NCBI GenBank assembly: GCA_020086605.1
Contig: JACBWW010000028.1
Span: 10,007,953 to 10,071,952, forward strand
Source: Lanius collurio
Lineage: Eukaryota > Chordata > Aves > Passeriformes > Laniidae
Direction: 5' to 3'
DNA: 64,000 nucleotides
Shown: one piece after another, positions 1 to 11,400 of the stretch
How the letters are laid out: the number at the start of each line of letters is the position of its first letter
Position numbering within the stretch: the stretch's first letter is position 1
The notes under the pieces: generated by a model
Told to the model about the DNA's origin: nothing
Databases searched by the model: none
Seen by the model: only the letters and a program-made list of their open reading frames with translations
Program-made: the position numbers and the translations under genes

Positions 1-2690
1 GAGCTCCATGTCTCACTTGTACTGAGAAGCCCAGAACAGGACACAGCACTTCCAGGTGAGGCCTCACCAGGGCTGAGCAGAGGGACAGGATCACCTCCCT
101 CGTCCTGCTGGTGATGCTCCTCTTAACGCAGCCCAGGATGTCACTGGCCTTCTTGGCCACCAGGGCACACTGCTGGCTCATGGAGAGCTTGTTGTCCACC
201 AGCACCCCCAGCTCCTTCACAGAGCTGCTTTCCAGCAGGTCAGCCCCAGCCTGTGCTGCTGCCTGGGGTTGTTCCTCCCCAGGTGCAGGGCCCTGCATTT
301 GCCTTTGCTGAGTTTCAGAAGGTTCCTCTGCCCATCTCTCCAGCCTCTCAAGGTCCTTCTGAAGGGCTGCACGGTACCCTGGGGTATGGGCCACTCCTCC
401 CAGCTTTGTGTTGTCAGTGACATTGCTGAGGAGGCCTCTGCCCCTTCATCCAAGTCATTGATGGGTAAGTTAAACCAGACCAGGCACAGCGCTGAACCCT
501 GGGAGGTATAACTAGGAACAGGTCCCCAAGTAGACCCCGTGCCCCTGATTACGACCTCTGGGATCTGCTGTTCAGCCAGTTCCCAATCAGCGAATCTCAC
601 TGTTCACTCTGTTCACTCTTCCAACATCTCTGTTCACTCCTCCAACCCACACTTCTTGAATTTGCCTATGAGGACTGCATGAGAGACAGCCAAAAGGCTT
701 TGCTGAAGTCAAGATAGACAACATCCACTGCTCTCCCTTCATCTGTCCAGTTGGTTGTTTCATTGTGGAAGGTAATAATATTGGTCAGTTGTATAAATTT
801 GTTGTTTTCCCTGTGGGTAAAGATGGCCTCTAGAATGAGGTGCACCATTACCTTTCCAGGGATTGAGCTGAGGCTGAAAGGCTGGTAGTTCCGTGGCTTC
901 TCCTTCTTGCCCTTGTTGAAGACTAGAATGACATTTGAATTTTTCCAGTCCTCAAGTAGCTTTCTTGGTCTCCATGGCCTCTCAAAAATGATAATGAAAT
1001 CATGATGTCCACCAGCTCTCTCAGCGTTCATGGATGCATCCTGTCGGGGTGCATGGACTTGTGAATGTCAAGTTTGTTTAGGTGCTCTCTGATCCAGTCC
1101 TCCCTGACCAAGGGAAAGTTTCCTTTCCAAAATTCTTTTACCCTGGTCTTCTGGGTCAGAGGTCTGGTCTTGCTGAAGAACAATGCAAAGACAGTGTTCA
1201 GTAACTTTGCCTTCTTTGTGTCCTCTGTTACCAGGATCTCCCCTCCATTTAATAGAGGAGCCATACTATCCTTTGGGTTTGTTTTGTTATTTATGTATTT
1301 GAAAAAGCTCTTTTGGTTATCCTTGACTTTCTTGGCCAGGTATAATTCTAGATGGGACAATGCCATTCCAGTCTCATTTCTATTTATCCTGATGGCCTGT
1401 CTATATTCATTCCAAGTGATCTGATCTCACTTCCATCTCCTGTGAATTTTTTGCTTATACTTGAGCAGCAACAGGAATTCTTTATTCATCCAGAAAGGTT
1501 TCTTTTTTCCTTGGCCTGATTTTTTTTTCTCATCATAAGGCATTATTTTTGAACCTGGTGGAAGTAAGCCATGAACATCAACCAACTCACCTGGACCCCT
1601 CTGCACTACAGGGCCTGCTTATAGGGATTCTTCCAAGAAGATCCCTTAACAGGCAAAATCTATGTCTCCTGAAGTCCGTGGCTGTAAACTTACTCCTTGT
1701 CCTGCTGCTTCTTTGTTCAACACTGGACTCTGTAATCTCATGGTCACTACAGCCAAGGCTGCCCCCAGCCTTCACATCTCCAACAAGGTCTTCCCTGTTG
1801 ATCTGTATGAGGACAAGCAACGAAATTCCTAGTGGGATCTTCCACAGCCTGTGACAGGAAGGTATTGTCAGTGCTTCCCAGGAACCTCCTGGACAGTTTG
1901 TGCTTCACTGTGCACATCCTGTGGCATAAGTCAGGGTAGTTATAGTCTCACACACAAACCAGGGCCCATGATTTCAAGGCTGCTTTTGGCTCCCTGTAGA
2001 AAGTCTCACCCACTGCTTCCTCTTCGCCAGTCTGTAGCACACACTCACAACAGTGTCACCCTTACAAGTCTGCTCTTTTATCCTGACCCTTAAGGTCTTG
2101 ACTTGCTCATTATCCTCACCAAGGCAGAGCTTGATACATTCCATATTTCCTCACACAGAGGGCAGCACCACCACTGCTCCTATCTTGTCTGTCTCTCCTA
2201 AACCGTATGTAGCTCGCCATGACAACATCCCAGTCCTATGAGCTATCCCACCATATCTCTGTAATTTCAGTGAGAGCAAAGCCCCATGACTGCACACAGA
2301 TCTCTAATTTCTACTGTTTGTTCCCCCTTCTCTGTACATTGGTGTACAGGCACTTTATAGAGGTGGCAATATCCAAGTGGAGGTACAAAGGGACACCTCA
2401 TAATCCTCTCTAGTGGTTGTGGGCTTCTGCTTGGTCAAGGTATTCCCTCTTAAACCTTCTACTGCTACTTGGGGGGTTTATCCAATGTTTCCCTGCTGGC
2501 TTCTGTTTTCTCAGGAGTCCTTGATGCATCTCTGCCAGACAGCAGGTGTGTTCTAGTGTGGCTGGTACATCTCATAGGGTCCTTACACTTACCTTGTTCC
2601 TCTAATTTTTCTATACTATCCCCCAGTTTGTCAGGGACAAGCCTGATATTGTTCATGTTCCCCATCATACCTAGGTGGACTTTCTAAAAC
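1..2690 (-). mobile_element. Long, decayed CR1 LINE, antisense, running off the left edge
   Basis: Read on the minus strand, the element covers the remains of CR1 ORF2 in order. Endonuclease-like segments lie from about 2390 down to about 1850: a CLYTN-type start near 2370, an ITEIWW-type segment near 2265, VCYR near 2045, YNYPDLC near 1940 and RRFL near 1890. A linker resembling the usual LVGDVKAGGSLGCSDHE segment follows at about 1800-1740. Reverse transcriptase follows: HLNKLDIHKS near 1070, NYQPFSLSSIPGKVM near 870, YLDFSKAF near 705 (motif A), and KGKCRALHLGRNNP near 275. The frame shifts several times. The FADD-type catalytic motif near 410 reads VTDN in another frame, so the enzyme is dead. 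About 2470-2670 matches no enzyme domain and is probably ORF1 or the inter-ORF region. The 3' end lies outside the window. Confidence 0.9.
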
Positions 2691-4746
2691 TAAGTAAGAA
2701 AGACACTTGCAGGCCCTGATCTTTTGACCAAAGACAGAAAGGACCTCTCCTTTTCAGAAGATTTAGTATGTTTTCATGACACAGGAGGATTCTGTCAGCA
2801 ATTTAAAATCATTTTAATTTATTTACATGGGCACATACTGTACTTCATTAACATGGGTTGCTGTGAAATAATGAAACATTTCAGAGAAAACCACAGGATA
2901 TTTAGAGTAATTTCTTCCTGAAAACATGCATAAACCCTTTGAGGAAAATGTAAGCAGATGGTGTGTGAAGAACTCATTGTTTTTTTATGTAGTGACAAAC
3001 AAACACTTTAAATTAGGATTGATAACTTTAGGAAATTTCATTCTGAATTGTATACCCAAACAAAAGACCCTCAAATTACAGTTTACCTTTAGATCTCCAG
3101 TGTTTTCCTTCAACCTTTTCCATTTCTAAGGCCATCCTGCTGGGAAATAATTTGAAGGAAAAGCTCTTGGGACAGATGCTCAGGTGTATTATCACTCAGA
3201 GCGACATTTTAGCAGACAGAGTTATGAACATTAACAGAGCAGCAAATATGTCCTTGGAACCTATAGCGGGAAAGAGACATAAGCAATAGTGCTCCCACTG
3301 CTGACTAGCCCGAAGCTTTTCTAGCTATTTACAGTGGTTGTATTTTTTGCATGTTTTGTATGATCCTCTAAATTGTCACTGCCACATGCCTCAGTTTACC
3401 TGGCTGTAAAATGTATTCTTCAAAAATACATCTTAAGTTGTTTGAATCAAAGGCCATAATGTTTGTAATAACACACACCAATTAACCTCAATGACCATAG
3501 TATCATCCTGAGGAGCTGTCACAGTAGTTCATCTCTGACTGGAATGTGTTCTGTCTAGTGAAGGGGAACAGCATCTTACTGAATTTGAACATCATGACAC
3601 AACAGTTTTGTATTTGCATATTGCCACACATTGCTGTCACTGCCAGTTTCGCAATCAGAGCACAAAAAGAAGAGGATCTCTTCTTAGAATAACAAAACCC
3701 CTCCAAATCCAAAAAGAAGTTATATTTAAACATGCTTTGTGTAGTGAATAGCCCTGTTTCTTTAGTAAAATTGCTTTTTTTTATTCACACCTGCAAAATG
3801 ATACCGAAGTCTAATAAACTAATGAGCTTGTGGTGTTATATTTTACTTTGATTGACCATGATGCAAATTTGCTACAATCCCATTGACTCTAATTTAAACA
3901 ATTATCGGATTAATTAATTCATATTTACACTGATGTAACTGGGTACACAGCTTAGCTCTCGACACAACAAAGGATTCACTAGTACCAAGTACCTTGGCAC
4001 AGCTGTCCAGTGGGAATATCCCACTCACCCTGTAGAAAGAGCATGGTCAGTGAGCTGAGGTCTGGTGAAGGAAAAAAGTGAAGAGGAAAGCCTGTCCAGC
4101 ATTCATGGCCCTGGAGTGGGATTTTGCCTCATGCTGTCTTCAGAAATATGTTCTGTGTCTCTATGTATGTCTAGAAAGATGAACAGTTTCTTTTTCTTAC
4201 TCTGTTTATATCTGGTGATAAGATTTTGGGAGCCAGTATTCATCAATAGTGATTTAGAAGACAAAAGTATAACAGGACAGCCTAAGGAAGGAGGATACAA
4301 TCAGTTTGCAGGAAGGAAAATTTAGGGACTGCCACAGTGTCTAGCATAACAAAGACTTGAACTCACCTGAGATACTCAATGTCACATGATTATGAATATT
4401 AAGACATCAGAGGAGAAGATTAAAGGCTAATATAGAAAGAGGGGGTTTTTAAGCTGAGGTGAAAAAAAGCAAATCAGATATTGAAGTGCAAGTACAGTAG
4501 AACTTCAGCTGCTCTGGTTAGGACCCTTCCATGAGCTGTTATCTTTCTATGAATATTCATGTCAACTGAGTTATAAAATCTGATGTATGATGTAAAGTAT
4601 TCTAGGGCACACATTTAATTATTCCTTGAAGGAAAGAGGACCATAAACTTCAGGAGCTTAAAAACCCCAAACCAACAGGTAGACTATGAAATCATCATGC
4701 AACTCACTCATTAAATAAAATAATTCACAAGTCACAGTCATCTCTA
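2691..4746. other. Unannotated AT-rich sequence
   Basis: Short open frames only, no splice-compatible series and no repeat I recognise. Confidence 0.5.
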
Positions 4747-4960
4747 GAGATCATCATCACCTAGCCCCTGCTCTGAGGAGGATCTGGGTTGCCCAAATTG
4801 ATGTTCAGTTGAGTTTTGAATATCTCCAAGGATGGAGAATACACAATCTCTCTGGGCAACAAGCTTCAGTGCTCAACCAATCTCACAAAAAAGAAAAGTG
4901 TTTTCTTCTGTTTAAATGGAATTTCCTACAATTCAGTTTAGGTTTCTTGGCCTTAAATAT
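4747..4960 (-). mobile_element. CR1 LINE 3' fragment, antisense
   Basis: The + strand reads as the reverse complement of the CR1 3' region: a block around 'ATCTCCAAGGATGGAGAATA', then TCTCTGGGCAACAAGCTTCAG and a block ending near TTTAAATGGAATTTCCT. The terminal octamers are not recognisable, so the left boundary is approximate. It is too short to include any protein domain. Confidence 0.75.
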
Positions 4961-6285
4961 GAACTAAGTAAATAACTAAGTAGTAACAGAATGAGGCATT
5001 AGAATCATGCAGATTCTGGTAAATTGAGTGAGTGGCATGCATATGAATAGACTAATATATGTGGATATTGAAAAGCAGGAGCCCAGTATGCAGGCTAACG
5101 GTAATTGCTTTTCTTAATTTACTCTTTCTTGTACATTTCCAACTCTCTTAACTCCCATATGAGTTGGTGAGCTATTCTGTAGAGGCTGCCTATTAGATAC
5201 AAAGCTTTACAAGCTCATTGTTGATAATGTCAATGCCATGAAGAAAATTCAGGCCAGTTCCAATATGTGGTAGAAAGCTATCTAAAATTGTAAGTGTGGG
5301 CGTTTCAAGCGTGGGTCTTGCCTCATTTGAAATTGAAATATGTTTGCAGTGCTTGAATGTGGGAAGATTAATTAGCACCTCTGTTTCAAAATAAGAAGTA
5401 GAAACCTACCACAAAGAATAGGGAAAGGGACACTGTTGACAGCTAGGAAAAGAGGTTTTTTTACCTGGAAAATAGTGCAGAAATGCATCCATCTTTCTAA
5501 TCTAAATGGAAGGAAAATGACACTTGATACTGACTGAGTTTTTCAAAATAATTCCACGGTCACATTTTTCATGGTTGCCAAATAATAGCAAACTAAAATA
5601 TTGAGTTAATTCTCAGGAAGCTACTAATTTAATGATACTTAAAGGCATCTCCTTTCCAAAATTCCAGCTCTCAATTCCTCTAGGAAGGTGAAAGGAAGTT
5701 AGAAGGCAAACAAACAAACAAGTACCCATCTATGGCACAGTTCACTCTGATGTATTTCAGTGAAAGACTAGGATACATTAAGCAGTCCTAGGTGTCATTT
5801 GTAACTCTCTGCTGCAGTTCAGGAAATAGAACCTGCTTATTTCCCCATTTCATCTTCTTCCTATGATCCCCTACTGGCTGGGAACAGTTCCCTTTGATAT
5901 GTCTTACAGGGTCACTCACACACGTCTCTCTTATTCTTTATAAAAGCAATTTCAAGACACTGATAGTACACCCTTCATTTACCATCAAAGGTTCTTAATA
6001 TAATGTACTAAAATGACATTGAAAAGGGCCATCTCTTAGTGGGATGAATTTGTGAATGCAATTTGCAGATAGCAAGGTATGTACCTGTAAAATGGCATAC
6101 AGAAACAAGATGAAAGAGAAATACTCAAATACTTGAAACTTCTGTTATCCTGCAGGTGATTATCTTTTTGCTTCAGGTAGTTCAGTAGCACTACAGCATT
6201 GTGTTTAAATCACAGAGTGACAGTATGAAACATTCTAAACTGTAATTTATCACAGAAAGCGAACATGTTGCTTAAAAAGACTAAA
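4961..6285. other. Unannotated AT-rich sequence
   Basis: I see nothing here beyond a short AAAC run near 5708. Confidence 0.5.
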
Positions 6286-6520
6286 CATGGCAACAAAGCA
6301 AACAACAAACCAAACAAAACAACTACCCACAAAAAAAACCCCACAAGCCCCAACAAAACAAAAGCCCCCCTTCCCCAAGTTAAAAAAAAAAAGAAACAAT
6401 AAACAAAACAAAACAAAAAAAACCAAACAAAACAAAACAAAAAACCAAACAAAAAAAAAACAAAACACAAAAAAACCCCAAAAAACCAAACCCCATCACA
6501 CAACAAAATCCAAACACAAA
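6286..6520. repeat. A-rich (CAAAA)n-type simple repeat
   Basis: About 230 bases on the + strand are nearly free of T, built of CAAAA, CAAA and AAAACC units with A runs up to 10. It produces open frames on both strands (Lys/Asn/Gln/Thr-rich on +, Phe/Cys/Val-rich on -) simply because no stop codon can occur. Neither is a gene. It may be an expanded poly-A tail of a lost retroelement. Confidence 0.85.
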
Positions 6521-7917
6521 AGTTGAATTTGGAGATTTGATTGTGCAAAAAAATATGAGATCGTTGTCACAAGAATTTACTCATAGGAACGTCTACATAA
6601 ACGCACTTCCTTGTTTCATTTTCCCTCCTGGCTGGATACCAACTTTCTTCTTTCTATCAATGATCAGAAAAAGGGCCCCTAAGTGTCAATTTTGCAGGCA
6701 CACCTGAACAGTAAGTGCCTTTGAAAATGAGCTAGCTTTCCCCTACAAACAAATTCCTTTTTAAAGGAAGTTCACATAATCCTTAATGATATTTGCTACA
6801 TGAATGAGTTACTCTGAATTTTGCTTAGCATATGAACAGTCTGGAGTCTCAAATAATTTTGCAGGAAATATTTTATATTTTGTTTTATTCTTTCAATAAG
6901 AAAATGCATATTGTGTATGTACTGTGCACAGAGCCTCACCGAGTCCATTGTTGTGGGGTTTTTTCAGCTAATATAAGCCCTACAGGGGCAATTTAGCTCA
7001 GTCAAAGTCAAGCTGTCTTCTGCCAGTGCTCACATCTTCAACAGCTCCTGAAACTGAGCACGTTTTTTTTTTTTTCTTGATAGTTTTGATGTTGAAAAAA
7101 GCAAATAAAGTCAATTTGATTCTCCTAAATTCAGAATAATCTGCAAAGCACAAGGTAATAAAAACCATTATTTTGACTATCAAACTGAGCAAACATGACC
7201 GCAGTTGTCAGGGTAAAGCACGTCTCGAGCACATGCATAAACTTGCCATAGCAGTAAGCTGTAATATTTTGTACCAGGCCTACATCTTTTGCCGGAGTGT
7301 CTTTCTGCAAGAATGTTTTGGGAAGAGGAAGGGTGGAAGAATGAGAAAACTAAAAGGCTTGAATTGATTAGAAAGAAGTATTCAAATGGTGGCTTAGAAA
7401 GATAAACAGTGAAAAGAGCTCCTAAGATTGAGTTCTCATGTTGAAAGTTATTCATTGGTCATGAAACCCAGTTCGGTAAAAGTTGTATGCATTGAAAGTT
7501 AGTTATCCACAGGACAGCATTTATGTGTAACTAGACAGCATTTATCTGAAAACAGGTGTCAAAATGTTTCAAGTCATTAGCTCCTTTTCAAAAGGAACAA
7601 AAAAATAGGACCTTCTAAAAAGCTGTTAACTGACTTCAGGGACCATAACAGAGTATGTAGTGGTATGAGGGCTGAGTCTGTGAATGTAAGAGGTGATAAT
7701 TTTTAAACATTTTTTACATACTGCATAGAATATATGTAAAAGAAATCTCTTAGTTCATCTAAGAAAAGCATTTACTTCCTTTAATGGGTAAGAGTACTGC
7801 AGAACTACTGTTGAGATTTCCTTTGTCTCTGAGCAAGTGTCAAGATTATTTGGCTGTTCTGCTTGGTAGTTTCATCTCCTGACAGAGAGTCATAATATCT
7901 GAAATATCATTAATTGC
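6521..7917. other. Unannotated sequence
   Basis: Holds a T13-type run near 7064 and nothing else I can name. Confidence 0.5.
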
Positions 7918-8480
7918 CATCAGCAGCCTGATCTACCTGCTAGTTTTTGTGATGTTCTTCAGTGACCCAATGCTTGGGTACATGATGATCTACGTGATGT
8001 ACCTTCACAACCGGGTTCTCCATCCAGGCAGGAATATCTTGCCACAGTGTGGCAGCCTAGATGGATTTAAAATTGATATTTATAACAGTTTGGGTTTTAC
8101 ACATTCTGGTCAGATCGATAATTACTTCAACCGTTTGGGCCTCACACTGGGTGCCAAAAATATCTGTCATGGTTTAATCCCAGCTGATAACTAAGGACCA
8201 CACAGTTGCTTGCTCACTCACCCCATCCTGGTGGAATGGGCAGGATAATCAAATGTAAAACCCAAGGAAAAGCAAATTTTGCACAATACAATTGCTCATC
8301 ACCTGCTGACTGATGCCAGACCCTGTCCCTGAACTGTGATGGGTGTCCTTTACAAGTAACACCCCCGGTTGATATACTGGTGGTGATGTTCTATTGTTGT
8401 GGAATATCCCTTCGGCCAGTCTGAGTCACACATTCAGGCTGTGCTCCCTAAGAGTTTTATTGAGTCACTCTTCACTGATA
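7918..8480 (-). mobile_element. Endogenous retrovirus remnant: partial 5' LTR, primer-binding site and leader
   Basis: Read on the minus strand, an LTR 3' part ends ...AAACCATGACA at 8165. This is the reverse of TGTCATGGTTTAATCCCAGC, the end of a common avian LTR family. After GATA the sequence at about 8157-8140 reads TGGCACCCAGTGTGAGGC, which matches the lysine-tRNA-type primer-binding site at about 14 of 18 bases; all differences are transitions. About 220 bases of leader then run left to about 7918. The LTR portion (8165 to about 8480) lacks its 5' part. No gag, pol or env is present. A lysine primer site points to the beta-retrovirus-like (ERVK/ERV2) class. Confidence 0.7.
8140..8157 (-). 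other. Retroviral primer-binding site (tRNA-Lys type), decayed
   Basis: Eighteen bases sit a few bases inside the LTR end at 8165, at the expected place for minus-strand primer binding. I recognise it by its TGGCxCCCA start and position. The differences from the usual site look like CpG and other transition decay. Confidence 0.6.
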
Positions 8481-11400
8481 GAGCATGAGACACAAAAACC
8501 CTCTTTGATTTAGGATAAACAGTACTTATCATCAATTAAAACATCAATGTGTTATCAATAATATTCTCACACTGAATCCAAACCATAGCACTGTACCACA
8601 AACGGAGAAGAAATTAACCCTATCCCAGACAAAAGCAGGACAAGAAAGTATTGATAGCAAAGAAAGACTTGAAATAGGTGAAAAGCACAAATAGCAAATG
8701 GTGGGTTTCCTTACCTATATTTTTGTTCTCAGTCAGTGCTATACATTCATTGTCTTATCTCTCTTAGTTGAAGGAAGTTTGCAACTGCATTACAGAGGTG
8801 AAAAAACGTCCCTTTAATTAGATTTTTGTTGCAAGCTAATGAATTGTTTGTGGGATGCTAGTTGGAGGACAAAAGGGACAGCCATAAAACAGTATCATTC
8901 TTCTCCACCCAGCCCTTCCCAAGGAAAGCACACTTCTCTGAGTGAGAAGAAGGCACATGATAGTAGTCAGCTAATCTTGTAACAAAGGTATTGATTTAGG
9001 AGGTTATAAGGAAAAAGACATATTTAATTGCAATCTAGTTAAAAGAATCCTACATATTCCAGTCAAAAAGGACAGATGCCATTGGAAAAGAAAAGCAAAA
9101 TGATATGTGGAAGTGAAACAAAGATTTCTCAACAATAGACATACTAGATGGCAAAGGAGTAAAATTCTGGCCCCGTGTAAGCCTTGGAGACTTATCTCAT
9201 TTTTCTGTATTATATTGTTAGATATTAGTGCATATTTTATATATGATTGTATATAAATGACAGTCAAAGTGCAATTAAAAATGAAAGTAACAAATTGCTT
9301 AGTGTCTAAGTGTAATCCAGACCTTGGTCCCTTTTTTTCCCAGATAAAAATGAAGGCTTGCCCTACAAAGGAAACGCCATCCCAAATATTGTTTTGAAGA
9401 TGCTGGCTTTTTGGGCCTATCCATAAGTTTGAAGTATATTCACCGTAAGACTGACTAGAAAGCACTGGCTACAGAGCTTCATTTGAGTTATCAATGGTCC
9501 TTGAGAGCTGTTACTGTGAAACAAATGTACTTGTTCCAGTATCACATATTACAGGGATAGACATCCAAATGGATGAGATACAGCCTCATTCATTTGGAGA
9601 CAAGACATATTGTGGTTGTTCTTGAATTTAACCCAACAGCTGTTATTTCCTAAAATACTCCTAGAGGGATGTCATTTGAGGGTTTGGAAAGCAGGACAGA
9701 ATTAAAATCTGACTGGAGAAGCAATCCGCTGCCAAATAACACAGTGCCTTGAGCAATTCGCATAAAACTTCTTTCAAATGTCACTTAAATTGTTGCAGAG
9801 TCCCATAAAGATAGAGCCTGACCTATTTTTTTTTGTTTCAGAACTTGTTCCCTTTGACATTTTGTTGCTGTTGTAATTGCTGCCTGTCTCTCATTCCTTC
9901 CTCACTCTGGCATTTGTTAGTGTGACGTGTTTATCTTGTGCTTTCACATCTTTGTTTATGCTGCCTGAGAGGGATCTGGCAGTACCTGCCATGAGTCTAA
10001 AATGACCAGGAGCATTACAACATTCCCACTTTGCTGGAGATGGCAGGGGATATGGATTAAGATGGATGAAAGCTCTCCTTTACCCAGGGGCAACCACCAC
10101 CTCTATCAACAAAATGAGACAGAAGGTTTTTCATTCCACCCTTACCTCCACACTTGAACATCTTGCAGCTGAAACACCGTTCCTTGGCTTGGCAAGCCCT
10201 GGGAATGTTAGTTCAAGGTACACCATACACATGACAGAAACCCAGCCTGGAGAGGGAAGCAATGACTCTCCTTGATCTTTCCTTGCCTTCAGAAGGTTGT
10301 TCCCCATAATTTGGTGGGCCCTGAGGAGGGAAGAAAATGGAGGTCAGCATTTCCACCTTTCTGGGAGGATGTGCTTTGCATACTTAGTACTGGTACAGAA
10401 GCTGATATTGTCTGGAATAGTCACCATGAGCTGCAGAAGACAGAGAGAGACACCACTGTTCCCTCATTTGCTCTCCCCGGACCATTATAATGCAGATAAT
10501 TAAAACAGAATAACAGAGAGGGATCAGGCTCACTCTATCTGCAGCACTGTAGCAATGGCCATATTAGTAGAAATGAAGTAAAGTTATCATACAAAAATCA
10601 AAGAAAGAGAAATTAAATCCTCCAAAATGTCTTTTCAGCATTCATGGTCCCATTATATCCTCTGTGATAATAAATTTTCCTTCCAGAAAGAGTGGTGGGG
10701 TCTCCATAAACCCTTTTGTGTACCTTCCTCAGTAGTGGAATGATAAAATATTCAAATGCTCTCTTCAGTAAGTGATTTCCAACCCAAAGCATTCATTCTT
10801 ACCTCTGGAAATCTCCACCTGAATATATCTCTGACTCACAGAGTCAGTTTCATATCCAGGGATCTGTCAAAATGGGTTCTACTTTTTGTTACGTATTATC
10901 TCATTACCATGGAGAATAATGTGAGACTAATTTTATACACAGGAGATAGTAGCAAACATTCACCAAGGTAAAATAACTAAAGAGGTATGTCACAAGTGAC
11001 AGGACAATTAAACTTTGACTAGAACAAGAAGTTCTCCTTTACTTAGAGCTCTTCATCTAAGAAGCAAACAAATTCAACATTAAGATTCCAAAAATCACTC
11101 CATCCCTACTCCTAAATATTAACATCACTTATGTTTTTGCCCTTCTTTACAAAGCAGCTCTGTTTTTCAGTAGCAACTATACAAAGATTTGTAAAAACCG
11201 TCAACAAAATATTTCACAAGGCTGGAAGTGTATGTTTTTGTTGTCCAATGGAGGGACAGGTAAGAGGCCTTCCCTTAAGTCCTGTCTGATAGAAGCTACA
11301 GATTCCACCTTTCAGAGGACTGAGTTGCCCAGCACCTTATTTGAAATTAAGAGATTTAAGAGACATCTGGGGTATTTCAAAGTAACAAAAAAAGCCTCTA

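Noticed and set aside
6210..6548. Phe/Cys/Val-rich 112-codon minus-strand frame resembling a membrane protein
   Set aside because: It is the antisense of the CAAAA simple repeat.
9004..9465. 153-codon minus-strand frame
   Set aside because: AT-driven, hydrophobic composition, no domain, no promoter or splice context.
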